Assembly (NCBI GenBank): GCA_017620345.1
Contig: JAFZQP010000100.1
Location: 1-12,050 of the forward strand
Reading direction: 5' to 3'
Source of the DNA: Lachnospiraceae bacterium
GTDB lineage: Bacteria > Bacillota_A > Clostridia > Lachnospirales > Lachnospiraceae
Length of the DNA stretch: 12,050 nucleotides
Shown here: piece by piece, positions 1 through 7,328 of the stretch
Layout: every line of letters begins with the position of its first letter
Position numbering within the stretch: the first letter of the stretch is position 1
Notes under the pieces: generated by a model
What the model was told of the DNA's origin: nothing
Databases searched by the model: none
Seen by the model: the letters and a program-made list of their open reading frames with translations, nothing else
Program-made: the position numbers and the translations under genes

Positions 1-1
1 G

Positions 2-1462
2 ATACAGTTGAAAAAGGGTGAGATCCATGCGCTGCTTGGAGAAAACGGCGCCGGAAAATCAACTCTTATGAGCGTTCTGTTCGGACTGTATCAGGCAGAG
101 GAAGGCGAGATCAGAAAGGACGGTAAGAAGGTTACCATCAATAACCCCAATGATGCCAATGATCTTGGGATAGGAATGGTCCATCAGCATTTTAAACTCG
201 TCCAGTGTTTCTCGGTACTTGATAACATCATACTCGGTGATGAGACGGTAAAACACGGCTTCCTGCAGAAGGATGTCTGTCGTAAGAAGATAATGGAATT
301 GTCGGACAAGTACGGTCTGATGGTTGACCCCGATGCGATAATCGAGGATATTACGGTAGGCATGCAGCAGAGGACCGAGATCCTCAAGATGCTCTACAGG
401 GATAACGAGATACTGATCTTTGATGAGCCCACAGCAGTGCTTACTCCGGCCGAGATAGATGAACTCATGAAGATCATGAAGAATCTTGCGAAGGAGGGAA
501 AATCAATCCTGTTCATTTCCCACAAGCTCGCAGAGATCATGGCTGTAGCCGACAGATGTACGGTTCTCAGACGCGGTAAATGCATAGGTACCGTTAACAT
601 CAAGGATACCGACCAGAATGAACTTTCACGTATGATGGTAGGTCGTGATGTACAGCTTGTTGCCGAGAAGAGTGACAGCCATCCGGGCGATGTCATACTT
701 CATGTTGAGAATATGACCGTTCCGAGCAAACTCCATCATAATAATGCAGTCAGCAACGTATCGTTCGATGTAAGAGCGGGAGAGATCGTATGTATAGCGG
801 GCATCGACGGGAACGGGCAGACTGAGCTTGTATACGGCTTGTCGGGATTGGAAAAATGTACCGGAGGCAGGATCACTCTTAAGGGTAAAGACATCACACA
901 CGCACCGATAAGAGAACGTTCACTTGCGGTTGTGAGCCATATTCCGGAGGACAGGCATAAGCACGGGCTGGTCCTTGATTATTCGCTTGCATATAATCTC
1001 GTACTTCAAAGATATTTCGAACCTGAGTTTTCGACGAAAGCGGGATTCCTTAAGAAAGCTGCCATCAATAAATATGCCGAGGGGCTCATTGATCAGTATG
1101 ATATCAGATCCGGTCAGGGAGCATCCACGATAGTCCGCAGTATGTCGGGAGGCAATCAGCAGAAGGCGATCATCGCCAGGGAGATAGATAAGAATCCCGA
1201 TCTGCTCATCGCCGTACAGCCCACGAGAGGACTTGACGTAGGAGCGATAGAATTCATACATAAACAGATCATAGCCCACAGGGATAACGGACATGCGGTA
1301 CTGCTCGTATCCCTTGAACTTGAAGAAGTCATGAGCATTTCGGACAGAATACTCGTGATGTACGAAGGTGAACTGGTAGGGCAGTTCGATCCCAAGACCA
1401 CGACGCCTGAGGAACTCGGATTATACATGGCCGGAGCCAGAAGAAAGGAGGTCGGTGCATAA
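2..1462 (+). CDS. Nucleoside (BmpA-type) ABC transporter, duplicated ATP-binding protein, 5'-truncated by window edge
   Basis: This is the energising subunit of an ABC importer for nucleosides, of the NupO/NupA (B. subtilis guanosine, streptococcal nucleoside) type, related to RbsA-like duplicated ATPases. The open frame runs to the window edge; its first visible residues (IQLKKGE) normally sit about 25-30 residues into the protein, so the true start lies upstream. The first half has an intact Walker A (GENGAGKST, nt 38-64), a degenerate signature (ITVGMQQ) and Walker B with catalytic Glu (FDEP, Glu codon 425-427). The second half has the degenerate P-loop GIDGNGQ, a good signature (MSGGNQQK) and IAVQPTRGLD, where Gln replaces the catalytic Glu. 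That asymmetry is normal for this family. The gene ends TAATG, overlapping the first permease start by one base, so the two are translationally coupled. The partner BmpA-type lipoprotein is not in the window and presumably lies upstream. Guanosine versus other nucleoside specificity cannot be read from the sequence. Confidence 0.93.
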   Translation: MQLKKGEIHALLGENGAGKSTLMSVLFGLYQAEEGEIRKDGKKVTINNPNDANDLGIGMVHQHFKLVQCFSVLDNIILGDETVKHGFLQKDVCRKKIMELSDKYGLMVDPDAIIEDITVGMQQRTEILKMLYRDNEILIFDEPTAVLTPAEIDELMKIMKNLAKEGKSILFISHKLAEIMAVADRCTVLRRGKCIGTVNIKDTDQNELSRMMVGRDVQLVAEKSDSHPGDVILHVENMTVPSKLHHNNAVSNVSFDVRAGEIVCIAGIDGNGQTELVYGLSGLEKCTGGRITLKGKDITHAPIRERSLAVVSHIPEDRHKHGLVLDYSLAYNLVLQRYFEPEFSTKAGFLKKAAINKYAEGLIDQYDIRSGQGASTIVRSMSGGNQQKAIIAREIDKNPDLLIAVQPTRGLDVGAIEFIHKQIIAHRDNGHAVLLVSLELEEVMSISDRILVMYEGELVGQFDPKTTTPEELGLYMAGARRKEVGA

Positions 1463-2595
1463 TGAATGAAAAGAGTCAGGGAAAGAGTATGCATGATTTT
1501 CTTTCAAAGAATTCGGTACAGTCGATCTTGGCGGCGCTTCTGTGTATTCTGATAGGCCTTCTTGTAGGTTATATCGCATTGCTCATAATCGATGCATCAG
1601 GAGCAACAGCGGCAATCATCACTATACTCAAGAATTACTTCACGTACCCTTCGAGGGCAGCGGAACTTAAGTATCTCGGTAACACACTTGTCAAAGCGGC
1701 ACCGCTTCTTATGTGCGCACTGTCTATCCAGTTCTGTTATCAGGCGGGACTATTCAATATCGGTGCAGCCGGACAATATGTTGCAGGAGCGGGCGCGGCA
1801 CTTTACTGTGCACTGTCACTTCACATGCACTGGAGCATATGCCTTCTTGCTGCGATAATCGCAGGCGGGATATTCGGCATAATTGTCGGGGTGTTAAAAT
1901 CATACCTTAACGTTAACGAAGTCATATCGGGAATCATGCTCAACTGGATCGGTCTGTATTCGGTTAACATGATCCTTGCACAGGTCAAGGAAACGGCCAG
2001 TCCGTATACGGTCACGCTTGCATCGGAAAATCCCGGAGCGCTGCTTCCTTCGATCGGACTCGAAAGACTGTTTTCCAATAACAAATACGTTACCATCGCG
2101 ATACCGTTGTCGATCATCATTGCGATAATACTCAAGATCGTACTTAGTAAGACGGTGTTCGGATATGAGATAATCGCAACGGGTGCTGCAAGGGAAGCAG
2201 CCAGGTACAGCGGAATGAAAGAAAAGCGCAATATCATAATCTCGCTTTTCATAGGCGGAGCACTTGCAGGATGCGGAGCTGCATTTTTGTTCCTGTCCGG
2301 ATATGAACAGTGGTCGGTCACACAGTCATCGGTACCGAGCATGGGATTTAACGGTATCGCAGCCACGTTTCTCGGAGGCCTTGATCCTATCGGAACCGTG
2401 TTCGCATCGTATTTCATTCAGCATATCACGAGCGGCGGTTCATATCTTGATAAGAATATCTATCCGTCTCAGATATCTGATTTTATCTCTTCGATAATCA
2501 TATATCTGTGCGGATTTGTTCTGTTCTTTAAGATGTACATGAACAAACGCCTTAAGAGTAAAAAAGAGAACGCAGGGGAAGGAGGTAAGAGATAA
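1462..2595 (+). CDS. Nucleoside ABC transporter permease 1 (NupP/NupB type)
   Basis: This is one of the two membrane subunits of the nucleoside importer, in the BPD_transp_2 (branched-chain/ribose/nucleoside permease) family, 377 aa. After a short polar N-terminus there are many hydrophobic segments, beginning with SILAALLCILIGLL near residue 20. Family-like stretches are visible: QAGLFNIGAAGQY around residues 93-105 and NVNEVISGIMLNWIG around 150-165. The latter resembles the cytoplasmic loop that contacts the ATPase. The ATG overlaps the ATPase stop by one base, and AAAGGAGGT lies 9 nt upstream, which fixes this start. The gene ends in a second TAATG overlap with the next permease. The C-terminus is Lys-rich and cytoplasmic-looking. 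The family is certain from sequence and context; the substrate is inferred from similarity to the NupOPQ arrangement. Confidence 0.93.
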   Translation: MNEKSQGKSMHDFLSKNSVQSILAALLCILIGLLVGYIALLIIDASGATAAIITILKNYFTYPSRAAELKYLGNTLVKAAPLLMCALSIQFCYQAGLFNIGAAGQYVAGAGAALYCALSLHMHWSICLLAAIIAGGIFGIIVGVLKSYLNVNEVISGIMLNWIGLYSVNMILAQVKETASPYTVTLASENPGALLPSIGLERLFSNNKYVTIAIPLSIIIAIILKIVLSKTVFGYEIIATGAAREAARYSGMKEKRNIIISLFIGGALAGCGAAFLFLSGYEQWSVTQSSVPSMGFNGIAATFLGGLDPIGTVFASYFIQHITSGGSYLDKNIYPSQISDFISSIIIYLCGFVLFFKMYMNKRLKSKKENAGEGGKR

Positions 2596-3536
2596 TGCTG
2601 TTACTTCTTCAATACACATTCTTATTCGCAGCGGTCCTTACTCTCGTAGCCCTTGGTGGATGTATATCAGAGCATTCGGGTATCATCAATCTCGGACTTG
2701 AAGGGATCATGATCATGGGTGCTCTTGGCGGAGCGCTTACACTCAAGTATATCAACCCTGAAACACCTTCATTCCTGATACTGATACTGGTCATATTAAG
2801 TGCCATGGCATGCGGGCTCGTATACTCAATGCTGCTTGCGATCGCATGTATCAATTTCAAGGCTGACCAGACACTTGTAGGAACGGCTCTTAACATGCTT
2901 GCTGCGGCAGGTGCCACGGTTATGGTCAAGTCGATCAATATAGCTGAGAATCCTGATAATGTATCATCTACCGTACAATATGTCAGGACCAAGAAAGCAC
3001 TTGTTACCAACTTCGGACAGGTTGAATTCAACTGGTTCATACTTGTGGCTGTGATAGCACTTGTGCTTGCATATATCACGCTGTATAAGACGAGATTCGG
3101 GCTCAGGCTCATGGCCTGCGGTGAACACCCTCAGGCAGCTGACAGCGTCGGTATCAACGTCTACAAGATGCGTCTGGCAGGTGTACTGATCTCCGGAATG
3201 CTTGCAGGCATAGGAGGTATCGTATATATAACGGCAGGCGTCAGTGAATGGAAGTTTGAGGTCGGAGTTGCCGGATTCGGATTCCTTGCTCTTGCGGTTA
3301 TGATATTCGGTCAGTGGAAACCTGTTAACATCGGACTTGCAGCACTTTTGTTCGGGTTCTTCCGCGCGCTTTCGAATGTATATTCCGGATTCGGTTTTCT
3401 TGCAGCACTCAAGATACCGGGATCGGTATACAATATGATGCCTTATATAATCTCGCTTGTTGTCCTGGCGTTCACGTCATCAAGGTCAAGAGCACCCAAG
3501 GCTGAAGGAATACCTTACGATAAAGGTTCAAGGTGA
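2595..3536 (+). CDS. Nucleoside ABC transporter permease 2 (NupQ/NupC type)
   Basis: This is the second membrane subunit of the same importer, 313 aa, also BPD_transp_2, and shorter than its partner as is usual for these pairs. The N-terminal stretch ISEHSGIINLGLEGIMIMGA (from about residue 24) is the hallmark of this permease branch. Roughly eight to nine hydrophobic segments follow. The ATG overlaps the upstream permease stop by one base and is preceded by GGAGGT 8 nt away, so the three genes form one translationally coupled operon. The protein ends in a short basic tail. I see no clear hairpin terminator between its TGA and the rny promoter about 30 bp downstream, so read-through from the transporter operon into rny is possible. 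Confidence 0.93.
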   Translation: MLLLLQYTFLFAAVLTLVALGGCISEHSGIINLGLEGIMIMGALGGALTLKYINPETPSFLILILVILSAMACGLVYSMLLAIACINFKADQTLVGTALNMLAAAGATVMVKSINIAENPDNVSSTVQYVRTKKALVTNFGQVEFNWFILVAVIALVLAYITLYKTRFGLRLMACGEHPQAADSVGINVYKMRLAGVLISGMLAGIGGIVYITAGVSEWKFEVGVAGFGFLALAVMIFGQWKPVNIGLAALLFGFFRALSNVYSGFGFLAALKIPGSVYNMMPYIISLVVLAFTSSRSRAPKAEGIPYDKGSR

Positions 3537-3562
3537 CGGTAAGATCATACGGGCACATTACT

Positions 3563-3579
3563 ACTTGACATAACTTGAC
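3563..3579 (+). repeat. Short direct repeat ACTTGAC x2, period 10 bp, at rny -35
   Basis: ACTTGAC occurs at 3563-3569 and again at 3573-3579, one helical turn apart. The first copy contains the TTGACA -35 box. It may be a coincidence of -35-like sequence or a pair of same-face binding half-sites. Nothing beyond the two copies supports a specific regulator. Confidence 0.5.
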
Positions 3580-3593
3580 CAAATGATTATGAT
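3565..3593 (+). promoter_or_regulatory. Sigma-A promoter of rny
   Basis: TTGACA (3565-3570), a 17-bp spacer, then TATGAT (3588-3593): 11 of 12 consensus bases with ideal spacing. The predicted transcript start near 3600 gives an untranslated leader of about 70 nt that ends in AAGGAGGT (3658-3665), 7 nt before the rny GTG. The leader is AT-rich and shows no riboswitch-like architecture that I recognise. Confidence 0.82.
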
Positions 3594-3672
3594 TTAATAG
3601 TTGTATTATAGTAAGGACATGTATACAATATATATTTTTGTACTATGACAATCGAATAAGGAGGTTTATACT

Positions 3673-5223
3673 GTGCAATTAGCTCTTATAATTGGCGGTG
3701 TAATACTTCTCGTGGTCGCGGCTATCGTGGCATACAAGGTCGGATACAATGCCCGCAGCAAAGCTGATGAGGGCAAGATCGGAAATGCCGAACAGAAGGC
3801 GCGTGAGATCATTGATGATGCTCTCAAGACTGCAGAGACCAAAAAGCGTGAGAGCCTGCTCGAGATCAAGGAAGAGTCGATCAAGACTAAGAATGAGCTC
3901 GAGAAGGAGACTAAGGAACGCAGAGCGGAGCTTTCAAGAAACGAAAGACGCCTTCAGCAGAAGGAAGAGAACGTTGACAAAAAGCTCGAACAGCTCGAAC
4001 GTCGGGAACAGTCACTCGCATCAAGAGAAGATTCACTGGCTAAGAAAAAAGAAGAAGTCAACAAGCTTAATGAGCAAAGAGTACAGGAACTTGAAAGGAT
4101 TTCGGGTTTAACCTCTGAACAGGCAAAAGAGTATCTGTTAAAAGTCGTTGAAGAAGAAGTAAAGCATGAGACCGCACTCAAGATCAAAGAGATGGATATG
4201 CGGCTCAAGGAGGAAGCAGGCAAGAAGGCAAGAGAGTATGTCGTAGGCGCTATTCAGAGATGCGCTGTAGACCACGTTGCCGAATCGACGATCTCTGTCG
4301 TTCAGCTTCCGAGTGACGAAATGAAAGGACGTATCATAGGTCGTGAGGGTAGAAATATCCGAACGCTTGAGACGATGACAGGCATAGACCTGATCGTTGA
4401 TGATACACCGGAAGCAGTCGTACTGTCCGGATTTGATCCTATCAGAAGAGAGATCGCAAGGATCGCTCTTGAGAAGCTCATCGTTGATGGAAGAATACAT
4501 CCGTCGAGGATCGAGGAGATGGTCGAGAAGGCCGAGAAGGAAGTCGAGAACGGCATCCGCGAGGCCGGAGAAGCAGCGCTTCTTGAGACAGGTGTTCATG
4601 GTGTACATCCCGAGCTCGTAAGACTGCTCGGACGTATGAAATTCAGAACGAGTTACGGACAGAATGCACTCAAGCATTCCATCGAAGTATCGCTCCTTGC
4701 AGGACTTCTTGCACAGGAGATCGGCGTTGATGTCAGGATGGCAAAGCGTGCCGGATTGCTTCATGATATCGGTAAAGCCGTCGATCATGAGCAGGAGGGT
4801 ACACATATCCAGCTTGGTGTCGAACTTTGTAAGAAATACAAAGAGTCGGCTATCGTCATCAATTCGGTTGAATCGCACCACGGCGATGTTGAACCGCAGT
4901 CACTTATAGCTTGCCTTATCCAGGCAGCTGACGCGATCAGTGCAGCACGTCCGGGGGCAAGAAGAGAAACACTTGAGACTTATACTAACAGATTACAACA
5001 ATTGGAAGATATTACAAACGGCTTCAAGGGAGTCGAAAAATCTTTTGCTATTCAGGCGGGTAGAGAGATCCGTGTTATGGTAGTTCCTGAACAGGTTAAC
5101 GATTCAGACATGGTACTTCTGGCAAGGGATATCAGCAAGCAGATAGAAGCAGAGCTGGAATATCCGGGTCAGATCAAGGTCAGCTTAATAAGAGAGAGTC
5201 GTGTAACCGATTACGCAAAGTAA
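3673..5223 (+). CDS. rny: Ribonuclease Y
   Basis: This membrane-anchored endoribonuclease initiates decay of many mRNAs in Firmicutes and can be part of a degradosome-like complex. At 516 aa it is close to the B. subtilis enzyme (520 aa). Domains in order: an N-terminal transmembrane helix (about residues 3-21), a long charged coiled coil (about 28-200, with repeated Glu/Lys/Arg heptads), and a KH RNA-binding domain with the GxxG loop in [10 protein letters not shown] (219-228). Then comes the HD phosphohydrolase domain with the catalytic pair His364-Asp365 in LLHDIGK, and the family C-terminal domain. All key residues are present. GTG is chosen as start because AAGGAGGT lies 7 nt upstream and because it places the membrane helix at the extreme N-terminus, as in the family. 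The gene has its own strong promoter and a perfect terminator, so it is probably monocistronic. Confidence 0.97.
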   Translation: MQLALIIGGVILLVVAAIVAYKVGYNARSKADEGKIGNAEQKAREIIDDALKTAETKKRESLLEIKEESIKTKNELEKETKERRAELSRNERRLQQKEENVDKKLEQLERREQSLASREDSLAKKKEEVNKLNEQRVQELERISGLTSEQAKEYLLKVVEEEVKHETALKIKEMDMRLKEEAGKKAREYVVGAIQRCAVDHVAESTISVVQLPSDEMKGRIIGREGRNIRTLETMTGIDLIVDDTPEAVVLSGFDPIRREIARIALEKLIVDGRIHPSRIEEMVEKAEKEVENGIREAGEAALLETGVHGVHPELVRLLGRMKFRTSYGQNALKHSIEVSLLAGLLAQEIGVDVRMAKRAGLLHDIGKAVDHEQEGTHIQLGVELCKKYKESAIVINSVESHHGDVEPQSLIACLIQAADAISAARPGARRETLETYTNRLQQLEDITNGFKGVEKSFAIQAGREIRVMVVPEQVNDSDMVLLARDISKQIEAELEYPGQIKVSLIRESRVTDYAK

Positions 5224-5230
5224 GATCACA

Positions 5231-5259
5231 GGCTCCGGTCGAAAGACCGGAGCCTTTTT
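5231..5259 (+). terminator. Intrinsic terminator of rny
   Basis: A perfect 10-bp stem (GGCTCCGGTC at 5231-5240 with its complement at 5245-5254), a GAAA tetraloop and a following T5 tract, starting 7 nt after the rny stop codon. This is a textbook Rho-independent terminator. Confidence 0.95.
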
Positions 5260-5289
5260 ATGCATGTAAAACATCAAAAAAAGGGTACA

Positions 5290-5320
5290 AAAAATACAGG
5301 GCCGTCATTCGGCGGCCCTG
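5290..5320 (-). terminator. Intrinsic terminator of the secreted-protein gene ending at 5376
   Basis: Read on the - strand, CAGGGCCG (complement of 5313-5320) pairs with CGGCCCTG (complement of 5297-5304) around an 8-nt loop, followed by a U-rich run (complement of 5288-5296). It lies about 55 nt beyond the stop codon at 5376-5378. With the rny terminator it forms a back-to-back pair separating convergent genes. Confidence 0.85.
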
Positions 5321-5375
5321 CATATCATAGGCCTATTTATTAAATTAAAAGTATAAAGCCGTTAAGCTATATAGA

Positions 5376-5864
5376 TCACATCAGAGGAGCAAGCGCAACC
5401 TGTGCATAAGCAAGGTTTGCGTTAGCGGTAGCCAGTCTTGCAGATGCAGCTGCGTAATCAGCCTGTGCCTGAGCAAGCTCACGTGCATAAGCATTGGTTC
5501 CTGCTGAAAGAGCGGTGAAATAGTCAAGCTGAACCTTACGTGTAGCACATACTTTGTTCTCAAGATCAGCTTTTGCAGTAAGATACTCAATGTGGTTGAT
5601 CGAGCATACCTTGTTAACAGCAGCAACATCCTTTGTAGCTGTAGCAGCAAGATTAGCAACAGCAGCTTCTGCGCCGGGGCCCTGCTGAACTTTTGCAAGC
5701 TCTACGAATGCATTGTATTCCTTGGATGCATTTGCCTGAAGCTTCTGAAGAAGAACATCTGTGTTCTCAGCGCTGATGCTTGCTGCAGGATGAGCCATAA
5801 CAGGCATTGCAAAAAGGAGTGTTAAAAATGCTGAAACTACGAGTAACTTAACGATTGACTTCAT
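5376..5864 (-). CDS. Small secreted Ala-rich helical protein, paralogue A (unknown family)
   Basis: I do not recognise the family. The product is 162 aa with a clear Sec signal peptide: MKSIVK, hydrophobic core LLVVSAFLTLLFAM, and probable cleavage after PVMA, residue 24. The mature part of about 138 aa has no transmembrane segment, LPXTG motif, lipobox or repeat-type anchor, so it is probably released or wall-associated. It is Ala-rich with spaced hydrophobics and very likely alpha-helical; the C-terminal 35 residues are nearly half alanine. Two cysteines (C87, C106) are present. It aligns end to end, with one single-residue gap and about 45% identity by eye, with the protein encoded at 7329-7814. 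The ATG at 5864 is preferred over a longer frame beginning near 5969: AGGAGG lies 8 nt upstream, it starts exactly at the signal peptide, and it matches the paralogue. It has its own promoter and terminator. Confidence 0.88.
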   Translation of the reverse strand: MKSIVKLLVVSAFLTLLFAMPVMAHPAASISAENTDVLLQKLQANASKEYNAFVELAKVQQGPGAEAAVANLAATATKDVAAVNKVCSINHIEYLTAKADLENKVCATRKVQLDYFTALSAGTNAYARELAQAQADYAAASARLATANANLAYAQVALAPLM

Positions 5865-5907
5865 AATGAAAACCTCCTGAAATATAAGATTAATTACTGT
5901 AAAAAAG

Positions 5908-5936
5908 ATGATACTACAAATCATCATCAATATCAA
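5908..5936 (-). promoter_or_regulatory. Promoter of secreted paralogue A
   Basis: On the - strand: TTGATA (complement of 5931-5936), a 17-bp spacer, TATCAT (complement of 5908-5913). Each hexamer has one mismatch to consensus. The predicted start near 5901 gives a leader of about 35 nt carrying AGGAGG. The same segment forms a weak AT-rich hairpin (GATGAT/ATCATC) followed by T6, which could double as a poor terminator for the pyrophosphatase gene ending at 5953. Confidence 0.68.
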
Positions 5937-5952
5937 CCCGGTCATTGCTTTT

Positions 5953-7248
5953 TTATTCAACAACTGCATGAAGGATCTCGGGAAGAAGCTGCTTCTTACG
6001 GCTCATTACGCCGGGCATATCATAAAGATTGGTTCCGAATGATCTGTATGGAAGATATCTGTTAAATTTGTAATCCGTGCATATGAGAGCACTGTGTTCA
6101 TGGACCACATCCGTGACCATGAGAACAGCCCAGTCAAGTCCGTTCCTGCTCCTGACTGCCTCAAGCCCATCGGCATAAGCCTTGGCATAATCCATAAAAT
6201 CATTCAGCTGGGTTACTTCACACTGCCCTATGCCGATCTTGACGTTTTTCTCGGTATATATCTTAAAGTCGGAAGAGATCGCGGTTTCCGGATCGCGCTC
6301 CTTCAGTCCTTCAACCTTTGAGAACATCGCAAGTCCGAACTCTTCAAGATTGACTCCGCTTATCGAAGCCAGAACATGTGCAGCGACCACATCCACACCT
6401 GTCGTTGTCGGACTTTTCAATATGAGAGTATCGGAGACAAGACCGCACAGAAGTACCTTGGCAGTCTGCGGATCAGGAGTCCGGTTGTTCCTTATATACT
6501 GCTGGTATACTATGGTGCAAGTACTTCCGAGAGGTTCCGCATCGATGAATATAGGCTGCTCGGTCTTGATCGCATCAAGCCTGTGATGGTCGAGTATACC
6601 TACGATATTTGCAGTCTCTATACCGCGTATACTCTGATGCGATTCGTTATGATCCACGAGTATCACATTATTTTTCGGGCATTTCAGAAAACATCTTCTT
6701 GTGACAAATCCGACATAGCCGTCCTCGTCATACACAGCCAGACCGCGTTTCGGGCTGCTCTGAAGGAGAGTACGTGCATCATCGAACAGTTCGTCGACGC
6801 TGATCGGTGCTTCCTGTTCAGTCATGATCTGACGTACCTTGGGGATCGAGGTGATCTTGTTATCCTTGGCAAGTTCACGCATTGTCCAGTTGGTTATATC
6901 ATCAATTGTCAGAAGGCCGTAGAATTCGCTCTTGTCATAAACCGGTATGGCACTAGGATTGTCTTTTTCATATATAGCCGCAACAACGGTAAGGTCATCG
7001 TCGGCATCGATCCTGTAGTCGGTATCAAGTATTACATCGCGTACCTTCGGAAAAACATCCCGCTTGTATGCAGGTATCTCTATATCAAGAAACTCAAGTA
7101 TGTTCTTGACACTGCTGCTTAAGTGCCCGCACCTTACCGGTATGTATGTGTTGTCGGGATCCTGCAGGTTCATGAGTTTTGCATAGCCGTATGCGCTGCA
7201 GACACTGTCAAGATCCGGATTTTTATGTCCTGTGATGTAGATGTTCAT
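5953..7248 (-). CDS. ppaC: Manganese-dependent family II inorganic pyrophosphatase with tandem CBS domains
   Basis: This cytosolic enzyme hydrolyses pyrophosphate to two phosphates, pulling biosynthetic reactions forward. At 431 aa it exceeds the roughly 310 aa of the simple family II enzyme because of an insert. The N-terminal DHH domain has the metal motif GHKNPDLDS (His8, Asp12, Asp14). Residues about 65-190 form two CBS-like units (DVILDTDYRI...GLLTIDDITNW and VRQIMTEQEAPIS...GYVGFVTRRCFL), placed as in nucleotide-regulated CBS-pyrophosphatases. DHH resumes with VDHNE (199-202) and LDHH (Asp220-His222). The DHHA2 domain follows, with the SRKKQ substrate loop at 416-420. There is no room for the DRTGG domain some relatives carry between the CBS units. 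Known members are inhibited by AMP/ADP and activated by ATP through CBS; that is assumed here from the family. The ATG has GGAGGAG 5 nt upstream. No convincing promoter lies between it and the preceding terminator. Confidence 0.95.
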   Translation of the reverse strand: MNIYITGHKNPDLDSVCSAYGYAKLMNLQDPDNTYIPVRCGHLSSSVKNILEFLDIEIPAYKRDVFPKVRDVILDTDYRIDADDDLTVVAAIYEKDNPSAIPVYDKSEFYGLLTIDDITNWTMRELAKDNKITSIPKVRQIMTEQEAPISVDELFDDARTLLQSSPKRGLAVYDEDGYVGFVTRRCFLKCPKNNVILVDHNESHQSIRGIETANIVGILDHHRLDAIKTEQPIFIDAEPLGSTCTIVYQQYIRNNRTPDPQTAKVLLCGLVSDTLILKSPTTTGVDVVAAHVLASISGVNLEEFGLAMFSKVEGLKERDPETAISSDFKIYTEKNVKIGIGQCEVTQLNDFMDYAKAYADGLEAVRSRNGLDWAVLMVTDVVHEHSALICTDYKFNRYLPYRSFGTNLYDMPGVMSRKKQLLPEILHAVVE

Positions 7249-7271
7249 ATATGCTCCTCCCGGTTACATAT

Positions 7272-7304
7272 AAAAATTCGGGATCGACGCCTGTCGATCC
7301 CGAA
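7272..7304 (-). terminator. Intrinsic terminator after secreted paralogue B, immediately upstream of ppaC
   Basis: A perfect 11-bp stem (7277-7287 with 7294-7304, core GGGATCGA/TCGATCCC, extended by a C-G pair to leave a 4-nt loop). On the - strand it is followed by T5 (complement of 7272-7276). It lies 25 nt after the paralogue B stop and only 23 nt before the ppaC start, so it separates paralogue B from ppaC. Confidence 0.88.
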
Positions 7305-7313
7305 AAATAATCT

Positions 7314-7328
7314 GATCAAAGTTTGATC
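7314..7328. repeat. 15-bp interrupted palindrome directly after the paralogue B stop codon
   Basis: GATCAAA-G-TTTGATC abuts the TAA of the secreted-protein gene. In the - strand RNA it can fold as a 6-bp stem with a 3-nt loop, followed by a U-rich stretch (AGATTATTTTT). It may be a minor first terminator in tandem with the strong one, or a 3'-end stabilising hairpin. Confidence 0.6.

Noticed and set aside
3594..3672. Possible riboswitch in the rny leader
   Set aside because: The leader is only about 70 nt, AT-rich, with no stable paired helices or conserved aptamer sequence that I recognise.
4138..4881. 247-codon - strand open frame opposite rny
   Set aside because: It is antisense to the KH/HD region of a clearly real RNase Y and shows no motif, start signal or promoter.
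5899..5930. GATGAT/ATCATC hairpin with T6 as a dedicated ppaC terminator
   Set aside because: The stem is short and AT-rich and coincides with a well-spaced promoter for the downstream gene; kept only as a possible secondary role.
5865..5969. Longer N-terminus for secreted paralogue A (35 extra residues)
   Set aside because: The extension would cross the promoter and ribosome binding site, places the signal peptide internally, and is absent from the paralogue.
6376..7122. Long open frame (248 codons) on the + strand opposite ppaC
   Set aside because: It is fully antisense to a gene with intact catalytic motifs, has no ribosome binding site and no recognisable protein features; it reflects codon bias of the real gene.
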